Source of the DNA: an uncultured Clostridia bacterium
GTDB lineage: Bacteria > Bacillota > Clostridia > Lachnospirales > Anaerotignaceae
Assembly: GCA_944383885.1 (NCBI GenBank)
Contig: CALWRF010000038.1
Coordinates: 62,001-126,000 of the forward strand
Reading direction: 5' to 3'
Length of the DNA stretch: 64,000 nucleotides
Part shown: positions 41,875 to 50,537 of the stretch, in pieces
Layout: each line of letters begins with the position of its first letter
How positions within the stretch are numbered: position 1 is the first letter of the stretch
Made by a program: the position numbers and the translations under genes
Notes under the pieces: model-generated
Database searches by the model: none
The model's input: the letters and a program-made list of their open reading frames with translations, nothing else
Told to the model about the DNA's origin: nothing

Positions 41875-42342
41875 TTACATTCCGGTAAGAGCAGTAAATT
41901 TTTCCGGCATTTCCCAATCCTCAAACGTAAAATTGTATTCTTCATCAAGAAATTTAGCTGTAGCGTCAAACTTAGCAATAACTCCGCCGTCAAGATTGCA
42001 GTCTTTAAGAATAACTGTCTGCCTTCCTACATCACTTGTAGGGTCTTCATTTGTAACCTGTATGTCAAAATACATGTCCTCGCCCTTTTCCTTAAACTTG
42101 TAAAGCAGTTCCCTGAAAACAGAACTGTTGTAGTGGAAAGTGGCTTTTCCAACTCCGCTCCAGCCTGTAGCCTTGTTTCCTTTGCCTGTCTTTCCAAGTA
42201 TGGGTACTTCCTGTTTTGTTTTTTTCATCTCAGCCTCAAGATTTATAGCTTGCATAAAATTGTATCTTTTTTTGTCTATTGTCACATAGCATTCCGCCAT
42301 GGACGCGCATATAGCGTCTTTCGCGTTCATAATCTGGCTCAC
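41875..42342 (-). CDS. Tail tube protein (XkdM-like)
   Basis: A 155-residue protein of the XkdM/gp19 tail-tube family: NAKDAICASMAECYVTIDKK, ATGWSGVGKATFHYNSSVFR, EEYNFTFEDWEMPEKFTALT. It polymerises into the inner tube inside the sheath. Adjacent to the sheath gene in the usual order. Followed by an internal terminator. Confidence 0.88.
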   Translation of the reverse strand: MSQIMNAKDAICASMAECYVTIDKKRYNFMQAINLEAEMKKTKQEVPILGKTGKGNKATGWSGVGKATFHYNSSVFRELLYKFKEKGEDMYFDIQVTNEDPTSDVGRQTVILKDCNLDGGVIAKFDATAKFLDEEYNFTFEDWEMPEKFTALTGM

Positions 42343-42363
42343 TTACTGCCACCTCCTTTAAAT

Positions 42364-43662
42364 TTAGTAAACAATAACCGTCATGTAAAGCTTTGCCATA
42401 GCGCAAACCGGCGTTACCGGATTAGTAACGGAAACTGTTTTTTTGTCATTTCCCAATTCAACTATCACATCATCAGGCTCAAAGCCCTCAATTACATTCA
42501 GCTTTAATAACTCCTTGTTGTATGTAACTATGTCATTCCAAAACGCCATGCGCCCTGAATTGTTGTTTTGTACTTTTCCAAGATAATATGTGTTGAACAT
42601 AACAGCAATATCGTTTCCTATCTGGTCAAGAAGCCTTATAACTTGATTCTCACCAAAATTCTTGTCCTTCCCGTCTTTAAATTCTGTAAAAGAATTGATG
42701 TCGTCAAGCACCCTGATGTCATCACCGTTTTTGTGCAGCATAAAACACCCATTTTCAATTCCCTCTTCAAGCTCACTCTGCTTGTACTGAGTAAATACGC
42801 CATATTCCCCGTCATAAAGCTTGTTTGTTAAACTTTCATTAATGTTGCAGCCAGCGCAGGCGCCTGTAACCCACCATACAAGACCATATTCTTCACCGTC
42901 AGTTGAATCATTAGCCAAATTAATAACTCCTTCATACTCAGCGGCATAGTCATGTATAACAGTCTGAAATTTGACACCGTAAGTATCGCGCATAGTCTGT
43001 GTGTACTGAGCATATAGCTTTTTAATTGTTTCATCATCACTTAAACACCCAAGATTATTAAAACTAACGCTCTCAAGTTTGTCCAAAAATTCCTGATGAG
43101 CTGACTCGTTTGCATTTCCGTTCTCACCGCCTGATAAACTTATTTTTTCTGATGCGGTAATAACTGCTTCATTGTTAAAAATAATAAACTCGTTGTCCTC
43201 TAATTCAGCGGCAGATGTAACTGTTTGGCTGTCAATAACACTACCATCAATGCTTGTTTCAACTATGTACTTTTCCTCACTGCCTGTAACACTAATTGAA
43301 ATATCATTTCCCCTTGTACCGCCGTATCTTGCCTTGCCCAATTCACAGCTGGCTTGAGTACCTTTGTTAAGCCTGTAAAAATAAACTGTCTGGGCATTTA
43401 TAAAAATGTCTCTCATGCCTTTAAGCTTTTCGCTTGTATATGCGTATCCAAATAAGCTCATGCTGTCAGTTAAAAATTCTTCCGCTGTTACCGCGAAAAT
43501 CTCGTTTTCTTTGCCCCAATCCATTTCACACGCAATAGCCGCATAACCTCTGTCGCTTATATTAGCGTTAGAGCTTGAGGCACTAACAAAGTTAATGTAG
43601 CTTCCTGGAAGCACTTTGTTCTGAATTAAAAAGTTTCCGCCTCCTAATGCCAATTTTTTCAC
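42364..43662 (-). CDS. Phage tail sheath protein
   Basis: A 432-residue contractile sheath protein (XkdK-like). N-terminal PGSYINFVSA and C-terminal TYLGKVQNNNSGRMAF, ending with the conserved core VTNPVTPVCAMAKLYMTV. The sheath contracts to drive the tube into a target cell. It overlaps the upstream connector by four bases. Length is normal for Gram-positive PBSX-type phages. Confidence 0.9.
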   Translation of the reverse strand: MKKLALGGGNFLIQNKVLPGSYINFVSASSSNANISDRGYAAIACEMDWGKENEIFAVTAEEFLTDSMSLFGYAYTSEKLKGMRDIFINAQTVYFYRLNKGTQASCELGKARYGGTRGNDISISVTGSEEKYIVETSIDGSVIDSQTVTSAAELEDNEFIIFNNEAVITASEKISLSGGENGNANESAHQEFLDKLESVSFNNLGCLSDDETIKKLYAQYTQTMRDTYGVKFQTVIHDYAAEYEGVINLANDSTDGEEYGLVWWVTGACAGCNINESLTNKLYDGEYGVFTQYKQSELEEGIENGCFMLHKNGDDIRVLDDINSFTEFKDGKDKNFGENQVIRLLDQIGNDIAVMFNTYYLGKVQNNNSGRMAFWNDIVTYNKELLKLNVIEGFEPDDVIVELGNDKKTVSVTNPVTPVCAMAKLYMTVIVY

Positions 43663-44075
43663 TCTCCTTCAATTAAATCAAGTTTTTCCATTAATTCATA
43701 TCTGCCTTCGCCAAACCTTCCGCTCATACCGTAAACAGCCTTAAATTTGTAACTTCCTTCTTTATTCTCCAATTGTAAATCAAAAGCATTTATATACCCG
43801 TCAGAACATTCTACCGTTTTAACAGCGTTAAATACATTTTGAGCAACAGAATTAATGTTTTGATTAAGCTTTTCATTTATAATCAAATCAATTTCAAATT
43901 CATAATACGCAATACATCGGTTCATAGGCAGAAAATTATATTTTGTCCCTTTGTGCAGTATAAAAAAACAAGGTCTTTTTAAACCTTGCTCAATGCTTTC
44001 GGTATAAATATTGTATTTATCACCAAATTCCTTATATAAAGATTCGGCAATGCCGTTTGCAATGCTTCTTTCCAT
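43659..44075 (-). CDS. Tail terminator/completion protein (DUF6838, XkdJ-like)
   Basis: A 138-residue DUF6838-like protein, GIAESLYKEFGDKYNIYTES, then KRPCFFILHKGTKYNF. It sits between the head closure protein and the sheath, the place of tail terminator proteins. A ribosome site is weak. The usual gp10-like (XkdI) connector between this and the previous gene is missing. Confidence 0.7.
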   Translation of the reverse strand: MERSIANGIAESLYKEFGDKYNIYTESIEQGLKRPCFFILHKGTKYNFLPMNRCIAYYEFEIDLIINEKLNQNINSVAQNVFNAVKTVECSDGYINAFDLQLENKEGSYKFKAVYGMSGRFGEGRYELMEKLDLIEGE

Positions 44076-44090
44076 AAGATTTCCACCTCT

Positions 44091-44453
44091 TTACGGGTTT
44101 TTATCATATATGATAACCTCAACCTCTTGATGAAATGAATATACCCTGCTTTGGGAAGCCCCTCTAAAACTCCGGCTTTCGCCATTTCGATAAACTGTAA
44201 ATATGTCACCGCTTTCAATTTTATATTCAATAGGGAGGAATAATTTAATTTTAAGCTCTGTTTTAAATGCAGTAGGGGTTTCTTCATTAGGCTTGCTTGT
44301 TAAATAGCTTATTCTGCACATTACATCATTGTATACATCATATAAAACGGCATTGCTGATTCCCATTTCATTTTTTTCAAACCTGTAGCGTTTAATGTCA
44401 CACCTGTCATTAAATAAAGCTTCGGCGCTTTTTTGTAACTTTCTCAGCTCCAT
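44091..44453 (-). CDS. Head-tail joining protein (XkdH/gp16-like)
   Basis: A 120-residue head closure protein with a beta-rich C-terminal part (IESGDIFTVYRNGESRSFRG). It overlaps the upstream connector by 10 bases. Position and length fit the gp16/XkdH class that seals the portal after packaging. The assignment is by position and general pattern more than by specific motif. Confidence 0.6.
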   Translation of the reverse strand: MELRKLQKSAEALFNDRCDIKRYRFEKNEMGISNAVLYDVYNDVMCRISYLTSKPNEETPTAFKTELKIKLFLPIEYKIESGDIFTVYRNGESRSFRGASQSRVYSFHQEVEVIIYDKNP

Positions 44454-44788
44454 TTTATTCTCCTAAAAGGCATCATTCTCTTTTCATAATTTTTAACACC
44501 GCTTAAACCATACTGCTCATATAACATATCTCCAAAAGACATAGATATATCTCCTTCAGTAATACTCTTAAGTCTTCCGCCTTCATATTCTCCACTGTAC
44601 TGCCCGCTTTTAAAAATATCAACAGCCATGTCAATAACAGTATTTTCAAGCCCTTCTGGTATGCTTTCAATTCCGCAGTAATTTTTTATAATGCTTATGG
44701 CACTGTCAAGGGAATACTCTAAATTAAAATCATCATTTTCAGCCCTGCATATTTCCTTAACTTTTATCAGTAATGTTTCCCTGTCCAA
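44444..44788 (-). CDS. Head-tail connector (gp6/gp15-like)
   Basis: A 114-residue, mostly helical protein: DRETLLIKVKEICRAENDD, YCGIESIPEGLENTVIDMAV, typical of the gp6/YqbG adaptor family that sits under the portal. It lies right after the capsid gene with three bases between, its normal place. Confidence 0.75.
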   Translation of the reverse strand: MDRETLLIKVKEICRAENDDFNLEYSLDSAISIIKNYCGIESIPEGLENTVIDMAVDIFKSGQYSGEYEGGRLKSITEGDISMSFGDMLYEQYGLSGVKNYEKRMMPFRRIKWS

Positions 44789-44791
44789 AGC

Positions 44792-45670
44792 TTATTCCCC
44801 CGCACGGCTGCTTAAATATATGCCTTTTGCTTTGTTGTCATAAACAAAAGCATCGTGATATAACCTGAACTGGAAAAGCCATGCGTCAAGCTTCTGGTTT
44901 TCGTCAGGAGAAAATATTTTAGGCATAACAAATTTCTTAGTCTGTACAACAGCTTGCGGATACATCATAATAAAGTTAATTTCATTTCCGTCTGTGTCTT
45001 TGACAAATCCCCAGCTGTCAGTACCGTTATTAAGCTTTATTTTTGTGTAAAATCTTGTCTTAGGCACGTATATAACATTCATGTTGTTGTACCTGTTAAT
45101 AACAGTGTTGGCGTCTTCCTCATTTGTCCATTGTCTTGTTAAAGCAGAGTTTAATACAGGTTTTAAATCGCTGTTAACAAATAAAACCCTTCCTTCTAAA
45201 GGCACCTCATTTTCATCTAAAGTCATAGCCGCTTTGTCAATAGCGCCTATAATAGTGTCTTTTGTAAGTGTTTCTTCGTTAGATGTAATGCCGCTTGCGG
45301 AAGCATACTTAGCAAATCTGTAAGCGTCAAGTTCAGGAATAACCCATTCTCTCATAAAATTTCCTGTAACTGTGCCAAAAACCATTCCCAATGTTTCTTC
45401 ATCATCCATACGGTCTATGGAAATTTCCTTTCCCCTCTCCTGCGTAAGCTTCATTGTCTCCCAAGTAGCTGTTATGTCGCCTTTAGGATATCCGTTTGCT
45501 CTTGAGTATGTACCAAGACCGGTTGTTGAAACTTTAAGCACTTTAATTTCATTGGCGCCTGAAAAATCCGCCATAGTGCTGCTGTCAAGGCTTTCTGTAA
45601 CTGATTCTGTCTTGTAGATTTCATCTACAATAGGTAAAAATTTAGTTGCGTATTCAATGGAATTTGCCAT
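44792..45670 (-). CDS. Major capsid protein
   Basis: A 292-residue HK97-fold capsid protein: YATKFLPIVDEIYKTESVTE, LGTYSRANGYPKGDITATWE, DRMDDEETLGMVFGTVTG, MREWVIPELDAYRFAKYAS. It follows the scaffold gene. No N-terminal scaffold/protease domain; a separate scaffold protein is encoded upstream. Normal size for SPP1/PBSX-type heads. Confidence 0.88.
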   Translation of the reverse strand: MANSIEYATKFLPIVDEIYKTESVTESLDSSTMADFSGANEIKVLKVSTTGLGTYSRANGYPKGDITATWETMKLTQERGKEISIDRMDDEETLGMVFGTVTGNFMREWVIPELDAYRFAKYASASGITSNEETLTKDTIIGAIDKAAMTLDENEVPLEGRVLFVNSDLKPVLNSALTRQWTNEEDANTVINRYNNMNVIYVPKTRFYTKIKLNNGTDSWGFVKDTDGNEINFIMMYPQAVVQTKKFVMPKIFSPDENQKLDAWLFQFRLYHDAFVYDNKAKGIYLSSRAGE

Positions 45671-45684
45671 TTAATAACCTCCTT

Positions 45685-46161
45685 TTATTTTCTAATTCCG
45701 GCTGCGCGCAAAGCGCTTTCCATAAACTGCCTGTCAGATTTTTTTCTTCTTTCCTTAACTGCTCCCGTACCCTCAACTTTTTGGCTTATTTCTTTAAAAA
45801 GATACGGCGCGCTCTCTTTTATTCGCGTAATATCAACACCTGTAACTCTTCCGTTTTCGTCTTTAATAATATCCTCATCATTTAAAAGAGCGCCTATTGC
45901 TTTGGCGTTTCTTCCGCCCTGCTCTAAAATATCCTTTTCAATAATCGCCTGCGCCTTTTCATTTTCAAAGTTTTCCTTTAAATCATTAATTTCTTTTTCA
46001 TATCTTGATATTACAGAATCATACTCACTTTTCGGAACTTTTTCATCTTCACCATCAGTTAAAGTAAAATTTTCGTCAATGTATTCGCAAATCATCTCAA
46101 AAAGTTCCTCACTGCTTTGGCAGTTTTCAATTAAATCCTCAAGCCATGCGTATTTTTCCAT
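45685..46161 (-). CDS. Capsid scaffolding protein
   Basis: A 158-residue acidic, coiled-coil-rich protein (YDSVISRYEKEINDLKENFE) with a short basic C-terminus ending RQFMESALRAAGIRK, as in scaffolding proteins of Gram-positive phages. It lies between portal and capsid genes. The start is ATG 46161, after GGAGGTG; the upstream in-frame GTG overlaps that site. Confidence 0.78.
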   Translation of the reverse strand: MEKYAWLEDLIENCQSSEELFEMICEYIDENFTLTDGEDEKVPKSEYDSVISRYEKEINDLKENFENEKAQAIIEKDILEQGGRNAKAIGALLNDEDIIKDENGRVTGVDITRIKESAPYLFKEISQKVEGTGAVKERRKKSDRQFMESALRAAGIRK

Positions 46162-46208
46162 GCTTTTCACCTCCTTTAAATAAAATATCCCGCCTCCCGC
46201 CCATTTTT

Positions 46209-47681
46209 TTATTCTTTTCCACCTTTTGCTTCACTCTCAGCTAAGGCATATTCCTCCATTGAAATCTCCTCGACAAACGGATGCATGCTTAAAAGCGTTT
46301 CATCGCTTAATATGCCTTTTGATTTTTCAATCATCTCAACTGTTTCATAATCATTCGTAACAGCATTCCTTTTCAAAGCAACTTTAATAATAGAAGCATC
46401 ATAATCAGTTCCGTTTTTCCTGTTGTAGTCCTCTATCATATAACCTATAATCTCTTTAATGCATTGCTTTAATTTAACAGCAACGCTGCTGGCTTTAAGC
46501 TCTAAAAGCGTGTACTGAAATTTAAGTGAAACACCGCTGGGTGAATTTCCCAACGCCTCACGGTCAGTATCAACACCCTGACCAAACTCAAATATGTCTT
46601 TCCTAAGACGCTTTAAAAATTCAAGCCTTCCGCTCATTGAAAGCTCTACCTGTCTTGCCTCCACATTTCCGCTGCTGTCGGTAATGTTAACAGCCTTGTT
46701 AATTTGTAACTTCTTTGATATGGCAGAAGCCGTGTCGCCACCATATCCCTGTATAACCCAGTAAAGCTCAACCAAATCAATAATGTTGTTTGTTCCTTCA
46801 CTGGATATAAGGTCGTAAGCATCAATTAGTCCCTTTACCGCCTCTAAATCAGTTGTTTCTTTGTAATTATTTTTCAGTATAATAAAAGGAACTTTTCCCC
46901 AGCTGTTGGCTTTGCGGCTTTTCTCAAATCCGTCTTCTGTAGCTACACCCCACCAGTGAGGCGATGGATTTTGCTTTATTGAACTGTCCAAAACAAAATT
47001 CCTGCTGTCGTCCTCAATAAAATATGTAACATCATCTTTTGTCCACCACTCAACCCTCTTTCTTAAATACCTGCTGCCGTTTCTGATAACAGCCGTATCG
47101 TAATATCTTATAAGCTGCTCCAAATCCTTTTCATGCTCGCTGTCATAAATAGGTATAATTTCATCAGCCGGTATAACACAGTACCTTAATGCGCCTTCTT
47201 TGTCATAATAAATATGCAGGGCTTCACAGCCTTTGTTGCTGGCGCCTGTCAAAAGCTCCTGTAAAACCTCGTTAAAATCTTCCCCTGTAAAATCCTCAAC
47301 AGCTCTTTCAAAATCCTCATCTTTTTCCATGCCCTGCCTGTAATTAATTTTAATAACAGGCTTCCTTCCAATTAAGTATGAAACTTTCTGGTCAACAAGT
47401 ATTCTGTGAAAACAGTTTACGTTGTGATGATTGCTTCTGTTTGGATTAGTAAACTTTGTAATTTTTTCTTCCCCGTCAATATTTTCGGAAATACAGCTCT
47501 GCCTAAAATCTTTCTTTAATATGTCGTGCTCATAGGCGTAATACCTTTCTCCTTCAATCATCTTTTTCTTTTTTTCGCAGTTCTGGTCTTCTTTAATTAT
47601 GTATTTCAGTACGTCGCTTTCATTAATTCTGCTGTCAGATGTCAATTTAGCGTTAATTAAATCATTTTCGGTTAAATACAT
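46209..47681 (-). CDS. Portal protein (SPP1 Gp6-like)
   Basis: A 490-residue portal of the SPP1 Gp6 family: RYYAYEHDILKKDFRQ, NPNRSNHHNVNCFHRILVDQ, KVSYLIGRKPVIKINY, and helices LRKDIFEFGQGVDTDREA plus SGVSLKFQYTLLELKASSVA. A dodecamer at the capsid vertex through which DNA is pumped. Follows terL with a four-base gap. Confidence 0.9.
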   Translation of the reverse strand: MYLTENDLINAKLTSDSRINESDVLKYIIKEDQNCEKKKKMIEGERYYAYEHDILKKDFRQSCISENIDGEEKITKFTNPNRSNHHNVNCFHRILVDQKVSYLIGRKPVIKINYRQGMEKDEDFERAVEDFTGEDFNEVLQELLTGASNKGCEALHIYYDKEGALRYCVIPADEIIPIYDSEHEKDLEQLIRYYDTAVIRNGSRYLRKRVEWWTKDDVTYFIEDDSRNFVLDSSIKQNPSPHWWGVATEDGFEKSRKANSWGKVPFIILKNNYKETTDLEAVKGLIDAYDLISSEGTNNIIDLVELYWVIQGYGGDTASAISKKLQINKAVNITDSSGNVEARQVELSMSGRLEFLKRLRKDIFEFGQGVDTDREALGNSPSGVSLKFQYTLLELKASSVAVKLKQCIKEIIGYMIEDYNRKNGTDYDASIIKVALKRNAVTNDYETVEMIEKSKGILSDETLLSMHPFVEEISMEEYALAESEAKGGKE

Positions 47682-47685
47682 TTAA

Positions 47686-48921
47686 TTACCTCACTTTCAC
47701 CATGCTCATGTCAAATTGCCTTGAATACCTTACAGCGTCAATAGAGTGGTTGTTCCTGTCAGGAAAATATGCCCTAAACCCGCCTTCTTTGTCTTTGTCC
47801 AGTTCGTACTCAGTAAATTCCCTTGCTGTAAAAGGACATCTGTCAGGGTCAATTATTATCTCCTCCATGTTCTGCAGCCATTTTATGCCATACTCAACAC
47901 TTCCGGGACCTTTTTTCGCCGCAATGGCATTTATGCCGAAATAATTAAGCTCAGCTATACTCTTAGGCTCTGCACTGTCGCATATAATAACATTGTTTTC
48001 TTTGTTTTCCCGCTTTATAAGTTCACTTGCTTTTATGTTGCTTAATCCGGCTTTGTGTATTTCAAAAAAAATAAATAGCTTTTTTCTTGTCCTGTCATAG
48101 TGATTAACTGTGTAGTGCAGCGGGTCTGTGGCATATCCCCAGTCAAGTCCTCTTGAAACCCTGTCAAAACTTTCTATCTCTTCATCTGTAATTTTTCTAA
48201 GCGTTATATTGGAAAAAACTTCTCCGCCCGTTCCTGTAGCTTTTCCCATATATTCGTGTTCATAGGAAATCCTGTTTGTATTTTTAAGATGCTCCGCTTC
48301 AATAAAAAACTGCTCCCCCAGCCATTTAACAGGAACATCTTTGTAATTGCTGTAATATACTTTCTTTCCCTTCTGCTTTTTTAAAGCCTCCCTGTTTATC
48401 CAATTGGAAATACTCTGAGGCGGATTATATGAATAAAAAACACAAAACTTTTCTCCGCCCCTCATAAGTGACTGGTTTATATTTCGTATCTCTTCTGCCG
48501 AATCAAACTCATCGGCTTCCTCAAACCAAATATATTTTGCATATCCATTCTTAAACTTTATAGACTTAATCTTTCCCGGGTCGTCACAGCCTTTAAAAAT
48601 TATCTTCTGCCCCGTTTCTTTCAACGTCAAATAAAATGGCGGCGAAAGTTTTTTCTCCCATAACTCATCAGCGTCTAAAGCTTCAATAGCCCAAATCATC
48701 TGCTCTAAAACACTGTCCCTTATGCTGTTTTGTACTTTCCTGAATATAATGGCATTAGCGTTTTTGTCACACATAATGCCTAATATAATTTCTATTGAGA
48801 TAAATGAGGACTTGCAGCTCCCCCTGCCGCCTTTAAACCAATAATGCGTGTACCGGCATTTTTCTATATCCCTGTGAGCATTATAAAATGCCGGCGCTAT
48901 CAGCTCACTAAGCCTTGCCAT
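47686..48921 (-). CDS. Terminase large subunit (PBSX family)
   Basis: A 411-residue packaging motor. ATPase: Walker A GGRGSCKSS (31-39) and Walker B YIWFEEADEF (130-139). Nuclease: D260 in RGLDWGYATDP, then ICDSAEPKSI and the C-terminal NHSIDAVRY. All motifs are present, so the enzyme could cut and package DNA. The start is ATG 48921 with GAAGGTGA upstream and overlaps the small subunit by 14 bases. The sequence family uses headful packaging in PBSX and SPP1 relatives; this is inference here. Confidence 0.9.
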   Translation of the reverse strand: MARLSELIAPAFYNAHRDIEKCRYTHYWFKGGRGSCKSSFISIEIILGIMCDKNANAIIFRKVQNSIRDSVLEQMIWAIEALDADELWEKKLSPPFYLTLKETGQKIIFKGCDDPGKIKSIKFKNGYAKYIWFEEADEFDSAEEIRNINQSLMRGGEKFCVFYSYNPPQSISNWINREALKKQKGKKVYYSNYKDVPVKWLGEQFFIEAEHLKNTNRISYEHEYMGKATGTGGEVFSNITLRKITDEEIESFDRVSRGLDWGYATDPLHYTVNHYDRTRKKLFIFFEIHKAGLSNIKASELIKRENKENNVIICDSAEPKSIAELNYFGINAIAAKKGPGSVEYGIKWLQNMEEIIIDPDRCPFTAREFTEYELDKDKEGGFRAYFPDRNNHSIDAVRYSRQFDMSMVKVR

Positions 48922-49258
48922 AATTTTCACCTTCACTTTTCGGTATGTCGTCAATAATCTGAATCATTGCCGGCTTGCTTTTAACTTCGGATAAAGATTT
49001 TTCATTTTTATATTTGCCTTTCAGCTCAAAATAAAGCTTAATAGCCTGTATGTTTCCCTCCGCGCACTGATTTAATAAGCTTTTCCATACGCCTGTCATC
49101 GCGCTGAAAGTTTTGCCGTTAAGTATCAAATCCATGTACTGCCTGAAACTTTCTTCTGCAAGCCATGTGTAAAGCAAATCAGCAGTAATGCTGTACTGAA
49201 AGCAGATATCCTCAAGAGTGCCGTCATAACTTATATCCGTAAGCGCATCAGCAACCAT
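48908..49258 (-). CDS. Terminase small subunit-like DNA-binding protein
   Basis: 116 residues from ATG 49258: SYDGTLEDICFQYSITADLL (HTH), YTWLAEESFRQYMDLILNG, then AIKLYFELKGKYKNEKS, as in phBC6A51-type small terminases. The family usually begins with LTxxQK; here the in-frame upstream codons read KKLTKRQK before the ATG, without ATG/GTG/TTG start and with GGGGTG before an ATA codon. The real start may be non-canonical. Confidence 0.75.
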   Translation of the reverse strand: MVADALTDISYDGTLEDICFQYSITADLLYTWLAEESFRQYMDLILNGKTFSAMTGVWKSLLNQCAEGNIQAIKLYFELKGKYKNEKSLSEVKSKPAMIQIIDDIPKSEGENYGKA

Positions 49259-49317
49259 TTTCTGCCTTTTAGTTAGTTTTTTTATTTTAACACCCCATTT
49301 AATTTTAAAATTAAAGA

Positions 49318-49405
49318 AAATAAAAAACAGGTTTTGTTCGCATGCCCTTACTTTTTCTATAAGCTCTGTACTTCAGCTTTCAGCATGTATTAAAACCTGT
49401 TTTAC
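49318..49405 (-). promoter_or_regulatory. Nested-stem terminator-like RNA at the head of the structural operon
   Basis: Outer perfect 12-base stem AAAACAGGTTTT/AAAACCTGTTTT (49392-49403 and 49324-49335), inner GCATG/CATGC (49383-49387 and 49341-49345), and innermost AAGCT/AGCTT (75-79 and 61-65 of 493xx), with U-rich tract leftward. It lies between the regulator gene and terS and looks like an attenuator for the late genes. Confidence 0.6.
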
Positions 49406-49472
49406 CAATATTCATAATTTTTTATGGTATAATAATATCATAAAAGTACGTCCCTTGGGTGACCCTTTTTAA

Positions 49473-49883
49473 TCAAACATCTTTATTTCTAATACAGTAA
49501 AGTTTGTAAAAGAACAGCTTTCTCTTGTCATAAAACTGTCTTCTTCCGCAAGGTACGTTTAACACTTCGTATGGTATTCCTTCAGTCACATTTTTAATAA
49601 TATATTTGTATAACTGCTCATCTGCTTCCTTAGCCGCGTTTTCAATCATCTCAATGTCACTTTTAATTTTAATCATTTGCTTTGCCGTCTCAAAAGTTTT
49701 GTCAGAAATATTTCCTTTAACACTAACAGGTGCAAATCTAACAGCTTTAGGTCCGTATCCATACTTTATAAACTTCTTTTTTTCGTTGTACTGCATGCAA
49801 AAGTACTCCAATTCCTTGTACGCGTAGTCTGATATGTTAAATTCCTTCATGTCAATTTTTCTTTTGTCTGCCAAAAACAGCAC
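49473..49883 (-). CDS. Phage late-gene regulator-like protein (ArpU-like)
   Basis: 136 residues: EFNISDYAYKELEYFCMQYN, KQMIKIKSDIEMIENAAKEA, then YEVLNVPCGRRQFYDKRKLF, the pattern of ArpU/RinA-type regulators that turn on the late genes of Gram-positive phages. It lies directly upstream of the terminase operon. ATG variants exist (an inner MKEFN start). Between it and terS lies the attenuator-like hairpin and a GGGTCACCC palindrome (near 49458-49466). Confidence 0.6.
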   Translation of the reverse strand: MLFLADKRKIDMKEFNISDYAYKELEYFCMQYNEKKKFIKYGYGPKAVRFAPVSVKGNISDKTFETAKQMIKIKSDIEMIENAAKEADEQLYKYIIKNVTEGIPYEVLNVPCGRRQFYDKRKLFFYKLYCIRNKDV

Positions 49884-49894
49884 CCCCTGCCATC

Positions 49895-50143
49895 TTACTT
49901 TTCATCATTTCCAGAACCTTCCCCGCCTATAATAAAGTATTTGTTAATATCAACCGGCTCCATGTTGAATAATTTAACCATGTGCTTCATTTCATTGATG
50001 TTAAGCAAAGTATAGCCATTAAGCTTGTTGTTAATCGCATCAATGCTTATTCCCAATTCATCTGAAAGCTTCTTATAGGAAATGTTCTTTTTTTTCAAAA
50101 ATTTTTTCAGTTCCCTCAATTCTGCATATTTTCTTTTTTTCAA
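49895..50143 (-). CDS. XRE-family HTH regulator
   Basis: An 82-residue HTH-XRE protein (ISYKKLSDELGISIDAINNK, residues 20-39). First gene of the phage operon, with a gap of 11 bases to the next regulator. The promoter in front carries a palindrome over the -35 box, so it probably controls itself and the particle operon. Confidence 0.8.
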   Translation of the reverse strand: MKKRKYAELRELKKFLKKKNISYKKLSDELGISIDAINNKLNGYTLLNINEMKHMVKLFNMEPVDINKYFIIGGEGSGNDEK

Positions 50144-50169
50144 TAAATACCGCCTCCTAAAACTCCTTT

Positions 50170-50210
50170 AACTTACCATAACAACAGCACAGTGTCAACA
50201 CGTTTCGTGT
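50170..50210 (-). promoter_or_regulatory. Promoter and operator of the phage-particle regulators
   Basis: Leftward -35 TTGACA (50198-50193), 17-base spacer, -10 TAAGTT (50175-50170). The palindrome ACACG-TTT-CGTGT (50198-50210) abuts the -35 box, a likely site for the XRE regulator. Confidence 0.65.
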
Positions 50211-50501
50211 GATTTTGTAGATAATTACACATTTCATTATTATATTAATTAATAAATTTGCAATTATTAGTATTTATTTGTCGATTTTTGTCTGTTGTAT
50301 TAATTTATATAATAAATTCCAATAATCAAATGCTGTGCATAAATATACATAACTAAACACGCTATGCTTATCTTAAGTCTGTACAGTTAATATTAGCCGT
50401 GAAATAATAATATTTGTATTAATTATCAATTTTTTAATAATGGTATTGATATAAAAGCGGTTTATAACTAAAAAAAAATGCCATACTACAAAAAAGAGTA
50501 T
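50211..50501. other. Gene-free AT-rich spacer
   Basis: No gene recognised and no copy of the tRNA-Arg 3' end, so no attachment site was identified. Confidence 0.45.
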
Positions 50502-50530
50502 TTGACTATTTGCCTCTTATGTGGTAAAAT
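50502..50530 (+). promoter_or_regulatory. Promoter of the P-type ATPase
   Basis: -35 TTGACT (50502-50507), 17-base spacer, -10 TAAAAT (50525-50530), directly upstream of the riboswitch. Confidence 0.75.
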
Positions 50531-50537
50531 CTGTTAC

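Larger units (their letters stand above)
36312..50143 (-). mobile_element. Compact contractile-tail phage-particle operon, no integrase or lysis genes
   Basis: Eighteen tightly packed genes in PBSX/SPP1-like order: regulators, terminase, portal, scaffold, capsid, connectors, sheath, tube, chaperone, LysM baseplate protein, XkdQ/R/S/T/U-like genes. No integrase, replication, tape measure at the usual place, tail fibre, holin or endolysin. Flanked by tRNA-Arg and a P-type ATPase. Either a trimmed prophage or a domesticated particle (PBSX-like bacteriocin or gene-transfer agent). Confidence 0.75.
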
